DNA from: Candidatus Omnitrophota bacterium
Lineage (GTDB): Bacteria > Omnitrophota > Gorgyraeia > 2-01-FULL-45-10
Direction: 5' to 3'
NCBI GenBank assembly: GCA_026387135.1
Contig: JAPLMH010000127.1
Coordinates: 1 to 12,999, forward strand
Length of the DNA: 12,999 nucleotides
Each line of letters begins with the position of its first letter. Positions within the stretch are counted from its first letter, which is position 1. A program made the translations under genes and the position numbers. Of the stretch, positions 1-6,571 are shown in pieces. Below the pieces are notes generated by a model. The model saw only the letters and a program-made list of their open reading frames with translations, was not told the DNA's origin and ran no database searches.

Positions 1-283
1 GCAGGGTTATCTGGTCGCCGAATGTCTGTCTGCCCTGCCCGTCCAAAGTAAGGCGAAGTTCGTGATCATCCGTCAACGACCAAGCTCCTTTAAGCTTTAT
101 CTGGTGTGGTATATTCTCGTCTTCCGGGAGAGGCGCTTTTATGCGGTAGGAGAGGTCGTTATTTTTATCGAGTGAGAACCGGCCGTCTATGACCTGGCGG
201 AATTTAGGCAGATCGCTCTTCTTTCCACCACCTGAGATGACGAGCCTGTTATAAGGATCTACCTCGTATTGTATCTTCTTCAT
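1..283 (-). CDS. Beta-repeat conserved hypothetical protein, N-terminal 94 residues (runs off left edge)
   Basis: An open frame starts with ATG at 283-281 and stays open to the window edge. The start overlaps the stop of the upstream exonuclease gene in an ATGA, so it is translationally coupled and last in view of the left operon. There is no signal peptide. The visible part is rich in alternating polar and hydrophobic residues, as in beta strands. It contains two copies of a unit spaced 32 residues apart: G34-R-F-S-L followed by N-D-L, and G66-A-W-S-L followed by H-E-L. The second unit leads into a GRQTFGDQITL segment. I loosely recall proteins of this kind as conserved hypotheticals in Omnitrophota genomes; that is memory, not a search. 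No enzymatic motif is visible. A repetitive beta-sheet or barrel-like fold is an inference. Confidence 0.72.
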   Translation of the reverse strand, partial: MKKIQYEVDPYNRLVISGGGKKSDLPKFRQVIDGRFSLDKNNDLSYRIKAPLPEDENIPHQIKLKGAWSLTDDHELRLTLDGQGRQTFGDQITL

Positions 284-1056
284 TTCGGAGCTTCGGGGAA
301 CTCTCCGGCGAGCGCCTTCTTTATCATCGTCCTGATATCCTCGCCGAAATCTTTGGTGAGTATCCACTCCAGATATTCGCGGTCTTCTTTTGCTATAGCT
401 TTTATATGTTTCTTCCTGCCATGCTTGCCGAACATGGGATAGAGCTGTCCGTTCCACCAGCAGAACTTCCGCTCCTTGTCGAAATAGTCGCTCTTCGCCT
501 CATAATCTATGTCCCTCAGGCTCTCTATGCCCTTATCCGCGCTGCCATACATCTCGATCTGCGCATCGAGTATATCCACGGTGGCGTCCGCGTCGTTCAA
601 TGCGGAATGCGCGTTCTCCAATTTTTTGCCGCAATAGAGAAGGTAGGCGGCCATCAGGTCCCTCTTTTCGTGCACATGATATACTTTTTGAGCGTCATAT
701 ACGGCGCGGTTGCGCCAATTAAAACTGACACCCGCATCGTACAGTTCCCGCTCCAATAAAGGTATATCGAAACGCAGCACGTTGAAACCGCCGAGGTCGG
801 ACTCTCCTATGAATGCGGATACCTCCCTGGCGATATCTTTAAACCGCGGAGCATCTTTCACGTCATCGTCCGTGATATTGATTATCTTTGTGACATTCGC
901 GGGGATCGGCATGCCGGGGTTTACGCGTTTTAGATAGGTCTCCCGCGCGCCATCCTGCAGTATCTTGATCATCCCTATCTCGACGATCCTGTCCTTCTCC
1001 ACCCATGTGCCGGTAGTCTCAAGGTCCAGGACTACCAGAGGACGCGATAACTTCAT
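280..1056 (-). CDS. DnaQ-like DEDDh 3'-5' exonuclease with C-terminal extension
   Basis: This 258-residue protein is a DEDDh-family exonuclease, related to DNA polymerase III epsilon and RNase T; it should remove nucleotides from 3' ends of DNA or RNA using two metal ions. Exo I is VLDLETTG with D11 and E13. Exo II is in GGFNVLRFDIPLL, with D97 as the likely metal ligand. Exo III is H150 and D155 in AHSALNDADAT, the H-x4-D spacing of the DEDDh type. Residues about 195-255 form an extra module with FGKHGRKKHI, YLEWIL and IKKALAGEF, resembling the DUF3820-like tails on other stand-alone exonucleases. It overlaps the genes on both sides by four bases. No polymerase domain is present, so a general repair or RNA-processing role is more likely than dedicated replicative proofreading; the substrate cannot be told from sequence. 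Confidence 0.93.
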   Translation of the reverse strand: MKLSRPLVVLDLETTGTWVEKDRIVEIGMIKILQDGARETYLKRVNPGMPIPANVTKIINITDDDVKDAPRFKDIAREVSAFIGESDLGGFNVLRFDIPLLERELYDAGVSFNWRNRAVYDAQKVYHVHEKRDLMAAYLLYCGKKLENAHSALNDADATVDILDAQIEMYGSADKGIESLRDIDYEAKSDYFDKERKFCWWNGQLYPMFGKHGRKKHIKAIAKEDREYLEWILTKDFGEDIRTMIKKALAGEFPEAPK

Positions 1057-1490
1057 GATCTTTTCTTCTTTTTGGATACGGGTTTCTTTTTTGTAGCGGG
1101 CTTCTTCTTTTCATGGACAACTTCCGGCCTCGCAACGTGAGACGATTGTACGGGAGCCGCGGCTTTTGGCCTATTATCGGGTCTTGCTCCGAACGGGCCG
1201 CGGGATTTACGCTTTGAAAAGCATTCTTTGCAATATACCGGGCGTTCACCGCTGGGCTTAAAGGGTACTTCGCATCCTTTCTTACAGTCCGCGCAGACCG
1301 CTTTATACAGAACTCTTTCCCTGAAACCATTCTCATGCTTGGGGGCTGGCCTTGTATCGGCCGGCCTTGTCTCAGCCGGCCTTTGAAAAGTTTTACTTAT
1401 CAATGTATCGATCTTTCTGTCTATAATGGCTATCTGCTCCTGCATCTTACCGATCAACTCCGCCACGTCCGGTTTAGCGACTTTCTTCAT
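1053..1490 (-). CDS. CxxC-x17-CxxC zinc-ribbon protein with lysine-rich tail
   Basis: A 145-residue protein in three parts. Residues 1-36 are predicted helical and may be a short coiled coil. Residues 38-50 are a repeat of RPAET/RPADT/RPAP. Residues 62-92 hold C66-x2-C69, exactly 17 residues, then C87-x2-C90. This spacing defines the small CxxC-x17-CxxC domain found in many uncultured bacteria, presumed to bind zinc. The rest is basic and disordered, ending in a run of KKKP and KKKKRS (128-145). A zinc ribbon followed by a lysine-rich tail suggests nucleic-acid binding, which is inference. Upstream of the ATG is a GAGAGGAA ribosome site. The stop overlaps the start of the exonuclease gene (ATGA), so co-translation and perhaps a shared nucleic-acid role are plausible. 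No experimental function is known to me for this domain. Confidence 0.85.
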   Translation of the reverse strand: MKKVAKPDVAELIGKMQEQIAIIDRKIDTLISKTFQRPAETRPADTRPAPKHENGFRERVLYKAVCADCKKGCEVPFKPSGERPVYCKECFSKRKSRGPFGARPDNRPKAAAPVQSSHVARPEVVHEKKKPATKKKPVSKKKKRS

Positions 1491-1515
1491 TCTATTCCTC
1501 TCTCTTTAATTTACG

Positions 1516-1956
1516 CTACTTATCTTCTGCTTTTCCCTCTACATCTATGAAATCATCTTTATCTATATGCGCCCGGCCTCCGCCCGTTGACCGGAACGAA
1601 TTGAACCTTATGTCGATCTTGGGCGTAAAGATAAAGCTCAAGACAGAGCTTATTATGCTGAACAATAACGCCGCCCAGAACGCATTCCAGAAACCGGCGA
1701 CGACGAAGCCCTTGATAAATTTAGTGGCAAGATAGAACATGTAGCCATTTATGATAAGAGTGAAGAACCCGAACGTGAATATTGTGATAGGCAGGGTCAG
1801 TATCAGTATGAAGGGCCGTATGAAAGAGTTCAGAAGACCCAGTATAAGGGCCGCGACAAATACGGTCTGCATATTATCGATGCTGACACCCGCTATCACG
1901 TGTATGACCACGAGCAGGGCTATTACATTGATGAACCACTTTATCAGAAATTTCAT
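1516..1956 (-). CDS. PF04020-type four-helix membrane protein (phage holin family IV / YvlD-like)
   Basis: A 146-residue integral membrane protein. Four hydrophobic segments lie at about residues 4-23, 31-50, 52-73 and 88-110. The conserved features of PF04020 are visible: a first helix ending in V-I-A-G-V, the ALILGLLNSFIRPFI segment, LPITIFTFGF, and the polar break IINGYMFYLATKFI. The last 35 residues are hydrophilic and probably cytoplasmic. The family is named after mycobacteriophage holins, but most members, such as YvlD, are ordinary chromosomal proteins of unknown role. Nothing around this one looks phage-derived. It is the first gene of the left transcription unit, behind the promoter candidate at 1982-2011, with 25 bases before the zinc-ribbon gene. 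Confidence 0.88.
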   Translation of the reverse strand: MKFLIKWFINVIALLVVIHVIAGVSIDNMQTVFVAALILGLLNSFIRPFILILTLPITIFTFGFFTLIINGYMFYLATKFIKGFVVAGFWNAFWAALLFSIISSVLSFIFTPKIDIRFNSFRSTGGGRAHIDKDDFIDVEGKAEDK

Positions 1957-1981
1957 AATATAGGTCTTTCGTTCCTTTCAC

Positions 1982-2011
1982 AGTATATCATCTTGCCATA
2001 AAAAAGAGCAA
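1982..2011 (-). promoter_or_regulatory. Candidate sigma-70-type promoter for the left operon
   Basis: Read on the minus strand, TTGCTC (2011-2006) is followed by an 18-base spacer and TATACT (1987-1982). This matches four of six -35 bases and five of six -10 bases of the standard consensus. The expected start is about 20 bases before the ATG at 1956. It lies in the only sizeable gap of the window, just after the terminator of the upstream unit, which is where a promoter is needed. The call rests on position and consensus match only. Confidence 0.5.
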
Positions 2012-2123
2012 TGCGATTTTTTGGTCTCGGCCCTTGTCAAAACAGTCTTTATGTGGCATACTTGTAGTGTAGAAATTGGAGGAGATGGAAGCGATAGCGA
2101 AAGCCATCAGGCCTATCACCTAC

Positions 2124-2150
2124 AAAAAGACCTTCAGAAGTTTGGAGGTC
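2124..2150 (-). terminator. Rho-independent terminator, possibly bidirectional
   Basis: On the minus strand GACCTCCA pairs with TGAAGGTC around a six-base loop, with one C-A mismatch, and is followed directly by five T residues. It lies 24 bases past the stop of the lipoprotein gene, at the end of the long right-hand unit. On the plus strand the same hairpin pairs fully with one G-U and is followed by ATTTTTGTTT, so it could also stop transcription from the left. No plus-strand gene needing termination was found. Confidence 0.7.
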
Positions 2151-2174
2151 ATTTTTGTTTATGTAGCGACCCAT

Positions 2175-2726
2175 TTATATCAACTGCAAAGCGACCGTTA
2201 GGGCCGTCACGAGCACCTGGCCCGCGATGCTGATGACGTTCCTGGTATTATCGCGCCTTTTCAGCTCTGTGATGACAGAGCTTATAGCCGTGAGATAGAT
2301 TATCCTGTCGGCGTTCTGTATCTCCGACAGCTCCGGCGCAGAGTCCATGGAAAATACTTCGGCCTTGGGTAGCAGAGCATCGTACAGTCTTTCCAGGAGC
2401 TCATCCTTCATCTTCGAGATCTTCACCTTATCGTATTTTACATTGAATATGCCGGACTTCCTGATATACGCGGATTTACGGTTCTTAAGGAGCTTCAGAT
2501 ACTCTTCAAGCGCAATAGAGCGCGCTACGCTATCTTCCCATACGTCGCTCTTGGCGTTATATATCATGACGACGGCCTTTAGGGCTTTGTCGTCATCGAG
2601 GTCCTTGAACTCCTTGACCTCTTTGCCTTCGACTTTATAGGTGCTGGGATACCGCATGGTGGCGCATCCGGACAGGATGGTGACAACCAGGAAGAGCAGG
2701 ATCAACGGTCTGACCAATATCCGCAT
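2175..2726 (-). CDS. Lipoprotein of unknown function
   Basis: A 183-residue protein with a lipoprotein signal: basic MRILVRP, a hydrophobic core, then the lipobox LSGC with C21 as the lipidated residue. The mature part is mixed alpha/beta with many charged residues, and the last 20 residues (VISIAGQVLVTALTVALQLI) are strongly hydrophobic. I recognise no family. It is the last gene of the right-hand unit, nine bases after tpx and followed by a hairpin terminator. The start has no visible Shine-Dalgarno sequence; TATAAT lies eight bases upstream of the ATG instead (see findings). The hydrophobic C-terminus could be a second membrane contact or a buried helix. Envelope location is well supported; function is not. 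Confidence 0.85.
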   Translation of the reverse strand: MRILVRPLILLFLVVTILSGCATMRYPSTYKVEGKEVKEFKDLDDDKALKAVVMIYNAKSDVWEDSVARSIALEEYLKLLKNRKSAYIRKSGIFNVKYDKVKISKMKDELLERLYDALLPKAEVFSMDSAPELSEIQNADRIIYLTAISSVITELKRRDNTRNVISIAGQVLVTALTVALQLI

Positions 2727-2735
2727 ATTTTACTA

Positions 2736-3248
2736 TTATACTAATTTTTTTATTGCAGCAAGGGCCGCATTGTAGTCCGGAGGCGTGGCGACCTCTTTCA
2801 CATATTCCGTGTATGTTACATTATCATCTTTATCTATCAAAAATATCGCTCTGGCAAGAAGCCTCAACTCCTTTATCAGGACCCCGTAATTTGTCCCGAA
2901 GCTCGCGCTCCTGTGGTCCGAGAGGGTCTTTACCTTATTTATCTCGAACTCCTGGCAGAATCGTTTCTGCGCGAACGGAAGGTCCATGCTGATAAATATG
3001 ATGACGAGATCCTTCGATAGCTTGGACGCCTCGTCATTAAAACGCTTGATCTCCGAATCGCATACCGGAGTATCCAATGACGGCACGGAGGCGATCAACT
3101 TTATCTTTCCTTTAAAGTCGGCAAGCGTCTTTTCTTTCAGTTCATTATCAAGCACATCGAAATCGCTCGCTCTTTGGCCCGCCTTCACCTCAGTCCCGAT
3201 CAAAGTAACAGGGCCGCCTTTTAAAGTGACAACGCCCTTTCTCTCCAT
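2736..3248 (-). CDS. tpx: Thiol peroxidase Tpx (atypical 2-Cys peroxiredoxin)
   Basis: A 170-residue protein of normal Tpx length. It reduces hydrogen peroxide and alkyl hydroperoxides, with thioredoxin as the usual electron donor. The peroxidatic cysteine is C63 in SLDTPVCDSEIKRFN, preceded by T60. The resolving cysteine is C98 in AQKRFC, the spacing seen in E. coli Tpx (C61/C95). R133 in LLARAIFLID is the conserved active-site arginine. The N-terminal GGPVTLIGTEVKAGQRASDF is also typical. There is no signal peptide, although some relatives are periplasmic. The ATG has a good AAGGAGAT ribosome site. It sits between the periplasmic Cache protein and the lipoprotein, and close to the C_GCAxxG_C_C redox protein, which fits a stress or redox theme. 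Identification is secure. Confidence 0.96.
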   Translation of the reverse strand: MERKGVVTLKGGPVTLIGTEVKAGQRASDFDVLDNELKEKTLADFKGKIKLIASVPSLDTPVCDSEIKRFNDEASKLSKDLVIIFISMDLPFAQKRFCQEFEINKVKTLSDHRSASFGTNYGVLIKELRLLARAIFLIDKDDNVTYTEYVKEVATPPDYNAALAAIKKLV

Positions 3249-3266
3249 AAAGATCTCCTTTTAGCC

Positions 3267-4100
3267 TTATTTCGCCGGTGCCGCAGCGGCCGGCTGATCA
3301 AGCTTCTTATTTATCTCCATCGCAACGACGCGCCATTCTGTTCCGTACAAGCCCACGGTGTCCCAGACCGCTATCTTTTCGGCGAGAGTCTTGTCTTTGG
3401 GCGCATTTACGTAGAAACTGTATGATCCGGCCCCGTTCTTTGACGCTACGACGGTCTTGGAGAACGAGATCAGGTCCTCAAACGGGCTGAAAATAGGATC
3501 GGAGAACATATTCTTCCCTATCTCTTCCGGATCCGCATCGTATACTATAAGACCGTTCTTCTGTATGATCCATATCCTACATGGCTTGTCCTCTACAAGC
3601 GGCTTAAGGAAGTCTTCATGCCTTATCAGCATCCTGACCGCCCCTAAAAATTCGCCTTTATCTGAAAATATAGGATACCCTACGGTCACCGCATGAATAC
3701 CCTCGGCCGAATGGTAGACGTTGCTCATCACGGGCTTTTTATTCTTCAAGAGCGACATCACGTGCGGCAGATCGCTTCTGTTCTGGCCCTCATACTGTTT
3801 GTATTCGGCCGGTTCTACTGTGATCTTTATGCCGTTCGGATCGATTATGGAACAGTCTATTACATATGGCCGGTATTTGCGCAGGTCGTTCAATATTTTA
3901 CGCGCGGCGTCACCTTTTAGATCGGTGCCCGAGAGCGCCTTAGCCGCGGCTTGAATGTCCGTGCCTATTTCCGCTAATGTGGTATCTACCGCCTGTTTCG
4001 CGGCCTTAAGGGACGGCATAATGTCTCCGACATCAGTAGCAAACGCAGATGCAGTGACAAATATTATGATCCCCACAAACAACATAATCAGCTTCTTCAT
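3267..4100 (-). CDS. Secreted stand-alone Cache-type sensor-domain protein
   Basis: A 277-residue exported protein. The Sec signal is MKKLIMLFVGIIIFVTASAFA, with cleavage likely near residue 21. After a helix (27-75), two PAS-like halves follow, as in dCache domains. The first is about 78-165, with CSIIDPNGIKI, a mid-region ending in VYHSAEGIHAVTVGYPIF, and GEFLGAVRML. The second is about 174-262, with CRIWIIQKNGLIVYD, EEIGKNMF and WRVVAMEI. Cache domains normally form the extracellular ligand-binding part of chemoreceptors, kinases and diguanylate cyclases. Here no membrane anchor or output domain follows, only an alanine/proline-rich tail, so it may be a soluble periplasmic ligand-binding partner. 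The HD-GYP and GGDEF proteins of the same operon lack large sensor domains and are candidate partners by position only. A strong AAGGAGG site precedes the ATG. Confidence 0.85.
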   Translation of the reverse strand: MKKLIMLFVGIIIFVTASAFATDVGDIMPSLKAAKQAVDTTLAEIGTDIQAAAKALSGTDLKGDAARKILNDLRKYRPYVIDCSIIDPNGIKITVEPAEYKQYEGQNRSDLPHVMSLLKNKKPVMSNVYHSAEGIHAVTVGYPIFSDKGEFLGAVRMLIRHEDFLKPLVEDKPCRIWIIQKNGLIVYDADPEEIGKNMFSDPIFSPFEDLISFSKTVVASKNGAGSYSFYVNAPKDKTLAEKIAVWDTVGLYGTEWRVVAMEINKKLDQPAAAAPAK

Positions 4101-4115
4101 ACCAAACCTCCTTTT

Positions 4116-4739
4116 TTACCCCATTGTGCAGGTCTTGCCACCTGACTTTACTTTATATAGATTCCTGTTATACGGCAGCTTCATCAGCAGGACACCCATC
4201 ATGCAGCTGTCCGTCACTCCTGCAAATATGAGCCCGCTCGACACAAATATCGAGACCGCCAGAAACCATGGATTGACAAATATGGATAGTAGTATGCCCG
4301 ACAATATAAGGCTTCCCGCTATTATCCTCACTTGGCGCTCGAGCGATATGACATCTTTGGTCTTCTCCACTAAAATATTAGCTCTGCTGCCTTTTACACC
4401 CTCAAGAAATTCTGAGGCCGTCTCAACGCACCCTACGCATGAAAGCTTCTTGCCCTGCCTGATCTCTTTGCATTTTAAGGAACCGGCTTTCGATAGAAAG
4501 GTATCCCCGCACCTTTTTATGTCATCCCCGTGGTCGTCCCCCATGATAAACTTTGCGGCATAGTAAGCTCCACAGACGCCCCCTGGAGCCATGCCCCTGC
4601 CAAATGACGCGAATAGGCCGACACTATTTTCATCCAAAAGGAACTTTTCAGTAAAGGCCGCTATCACCGCCTGGGCACAATTCAGTTTCTTGGCGCCTCT
4701 TTTGTGCGTATAATATTCTTTCGCTTTTTCTTTACTCAT
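4116..4739 (-). CDS. C_GCAxxG_C_C family redox protein fused to a DUF2892 membrane domain
   Basis: Residues 1-115 match the C_GCAxxG_C_C family (PF09719). They show C21 in KLNCAQAV, the glycine-rich GRGMAPGGVCGA with C56, then C77, C90, C101 and C104 in KLSCVGCV. These cysteines are thought to form a redox-active or metal site; the biochemical role of the family is uncertain. Residues 120-192 resemble DUF2892, the YgaP-type inner-membrane domain: NILVEKTKDVISLERQVRII leads into two membrane helices (about 138-154 and 158-176), then DSCMMGVLLMKLPYN with C179. The last residues contain one more cysteine, C204. The family motif is slightly altered, since the usual GGGMG stretch is GRGMAPGG. The gene overlaps the GGDEF gene by eight bases. 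A membrane-tethered cytoplasmic redox module is the simplest reading. Confidence 0.87.
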   Translation of the reverse strand: MSKEKAKEYYTHKRGAKKLNCAQAVIAAFTEKFLLDENSVGLFASFGRGMAPGGVCGAYYAAKFIMGDDHGDDIKRCGDTFLSKAGSLKCKEIRQGKKLSCVGCVETASEFLEGVKGSRANILVEKTKDVISLERQVRIIAGSLILSGILLSIFVNPWFLAVSIFVSSGLIFAGVTDSCMMGVLLMKLPYNRNLYKVKSGGKTCTMG

Positions 4740-5577
4740 GCTTTTGCCTTGGGCTTATCCTTTCTATATCCGATCTTCTTATCATAACCGAACCTGCGCC
4801 TGTCTGTAGACTTAAATTAAGCTCGATGCCGTCTTCGTTATCCCGCACAATGACCCCTTTAAGGACCCTCCCCGATTTTAAATAAACAGTGTCGGGAGCC
4901 TTATCATTCGTTTTTATCGACACCGATGTTAAAACTGTGCTTGCCTTACCCGTCTCTCTTTTCAGCCATTCCATAATTTGATCCCTGTAAGAAGAGTTTT
5001 TAAGATAGGAGAGCACCCCTACAATGAGCAACGCGCCTATCAATACGAAGAGCACGCTTTTGATCTTTACGCGTAAAATATGACTATGCAAAGTGACTTT
5101 GCCGCGGCCGTGCGTCTTTGAAAAATACATCGCCTTGTCGGCCTTTTGAAGTATCGTTTCGACCTCGTTGCCGTCGGAGGGATAAGATGCTATGCCGGCG
5201 CTGAAACGCAGCTTGAATATGCGCCCTCCCGACAGGAACGGCCTTCTCTTTAAGTTCTTCATCAGGCTAATGGTCGTTAAGCGCGCCTCTTTGGAGTTCT
5301 TTCCCGAGAAGACTATCACAAACTCATCCCCGCCGAAACGAAATATGGTCGTCTCCTCTTCCCTAAGGCTGAGGCGGAGCGTGCTGGCAAAATATTTCAA
5401 CGCTTCATCGCCGTCGATATGGCCGTATTTATCGTTGTACGCTTTGAAGTGGTCCAGATCTATGACGAGCACGGAAAACGGGACCTTATATATCTTACAC
5501 TCGGCCTTGATCTTGTCGAGCATGGGACTAATGACTTCTTTACTGAAACATCCCGTAAGGAAATCTGTTTCACTCAT
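4732..5577 (-). CDS. GGDEF diguanylate cyclase with N-terminal catalytic domain, one membrane helix and C-terminal SH3-like tail
   Basis: Residues 3-165 form a GGDEF domain, which makes c-di-GMP from two GTP. Visible motifs are TDFLTGCFSK at the start, VIDLDHFKAYND with metal ligand D40, FRFGGDEFVIVF with GGDEF at 82-86, SAGIASYPSDG, and KADKAMYFSKTHGRG. All usual catalytic residues are present, so activity is likely. The inhibitory RxxD site is absent; the corresponding residues (73-76) are EEET. A single membrane helix follows (about 173-192), then about 90 residues ending in a small beta-rich segment (229-274, VYLKSGRVLKGVIV and IRRSDIERI), probably periplasmic. GGDEF before the membrane helix is opposite to the usual sensor-first order. 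The start overlaps the HD-GYP stop (ATGA), so synthesis and degradation enzymes are co-translated. Confidence 0.93.
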   Translation of the reverse strand: MSETDFLTGCFSKEVISPMLDKIKAECKIYKVPFSVLVIDLDHFKAYNDKYGHIDGDEALKYFASTLRLSLREEETTIFRFGGDEFVIVFSGKNSKEARLTTISLMKNLKRRPFLSGGRIFKLRFSAGIASYPSDGNEVETILQKADKAMYFSKTHGRGKVTLHSHILRVKIKSVLFVLIGALLIVGVLSYLKNSSYRDQIMEWLKRETGKASTVLTSVSIKTNDKAPDTVYLKSGRVLKGVIVRDNEDGIELNLSLQTGAGSVMIRRSDIERISPRQKHE

Positions 5578-6557
5578 CTTTTGGCGTTCCCGTTATTTGT
5601 TATCAATCCTATGAACATCTCTACCAGTTTCGGATCGAGTTTATTCCCGGCATATTTTCTCAACATCTTTATGCCTTCATCATGACTCAACGCTTTTCTG
5701 TACGACCTATCGGTTATCAGCGCGTCATATATATCGACTACGGTCAGGATGCGTGCCGCAAGCGGTATCTCTTCGCCTTTTAATCCATCCGGATATCCGG
5801 TCCCATCATAAAATTCGTGATGGTGCCGCACCAGAATGCTCAACTTTGACATTGAATGCAGCGGTTTCAATATATTCTCACCTATTACACTGTGCTGTTT
5901 AACTATTTCATACTCCTGGGGAGTAAGCTGCCCCTTCTTCTTTAAAATAGCATCCTCAATGCCGACTTTCCCCAGATCGTGGAGCAGAGCGCCTCCCATC
6001 AGCATCCTTTCGGCCTCTTCTTCAAGGCCAAGCTTCTTCGCTATCATCTGTACGTAGGAAGAGACGCGCTCCAGGTGGCCTGCGCTATAGGTATCCTTCG
6101 CTTCCACGATCCGCGCGAGCATGACAAGCGTGTCATAGTAAGTTTTCTCTATACTCCTGCTCAACTCCAGTACCTTTGTTTCCAGGCCGGCATTGATCCT
6201 ATTGAATGATTGAGCCAGATCTTTGAGTTCGTCGTTCCAAACAACCTCTATCTTTTCGCCTTTATTTCCAAAGGAGATATATTCGGCCTTTTTAATTATC
6301 CCGATCAACGTACTGAAGACCTTTCTTAAAAAAAGATATCCGAATAAGCCGCATACGCTCATCAGGATGATGATGGTGCGGGTATGTCTCAGGAGCATAT
6401 TTTTATCGGAGATTACGAGTGGGGCTAAAAATATCAGGTAGCATGCCAGGAGAGTCGGGATGACGAACATGAATAAGAACGCCAAGGCATTCTTGCTCTG
6501 CAGCCCGATATCCTCGAGTGAAACTTTTTTACTGAAAAGCGCTTTAGAGATCTTCAC
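5574..6557 (-). CDS. Membrane HD-GYP domain c-di-GMP phosphodiesterase with HAMP-like linker
   Basis: A 327-residue protein starting at GTG (6557-6555), with GGTGAT as ribosome site. Two membrane helices lie at about 24-49 and 60-78, separated by only some ten residues, so there is no real periplasmic sensor domain. A HAMP-like segment (79-133, with ELKDLAQSFNRI) leads into an HD-GYP domain (about 138-320). Its residues are GHLERV with H161, LLHDLGKVGI with H193-D194 and K197, KQHSVIGENIL with H222, RHHHE at 244-248, DGTGYPDGLKG with GYP at 254-256, and VVDIYDAL with D275. This set is complete for metal binding and for hydrolysis of c-di-GMP to pGpG or GMP. It overlaps the GGDEF gene by four bases. 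Activity is inferred from the motifs. Confidence 0.94.
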   Translation of the reverse strand: MKISKALFSKKVSLEDIGLQSKNALAFLFMFVIPTLLACYLIFLAPLVISDKNMLLRHTRTIIILMSVCGLFGYLFLRKVFSTLIGIIKKAEYISFGNKGEKIEVVWNDELKDLAQSFNRINAGLETKVLELSRSIEKTYYDTLVMLARIVEAKDTYSAGHLERVSSYVQMIAKKLGLEEEAERMLMGGALLHDLGKVGIEDAILKKKGQLTPQEYEIVKQHSVIGENILKPLHSMSKLSILVRHHHEFYDGTGYPDGLKGEEIPLAARILTVVDIYDALITDRSYRKALSHDEGIKMLRKYAGNKLDPKLVEMFIGLITNNGNAKR

Positions 6558-6571
6558 AACATATCACCGCA

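Noticed and set aside
1019..1336. 105-residue minus-strand frame overlapping the zinc-ribbon gene
   Set aside because: Alternative frame of a gene with a perfect CxxC-x17-CxxC motif; very basic and without recognisable features.
1345..1385. Short GGCCGGCCTTGT-type direct repeats as a CRISPR or regulatory array
   Set aside because: They are two or three imperfect copies within coding sequence and encode the RPAET/RPADT/RPAP protein repeat.
1516..1956. Prophage remnant suggested by the 'holin' family name
   Set aside because: No endolysin, integrase or structural phage gene nearby; the family is mostly chromosomal and not lytic.
3955..4563. 202-residue plus-strand frame opposite the Cache and C_GCAxxG_C_C genes
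   Set aside because: It spans two well-identified minus-strand genes and their gap, has no recognisable domain and no ribosome site; it is an antisense shadow.
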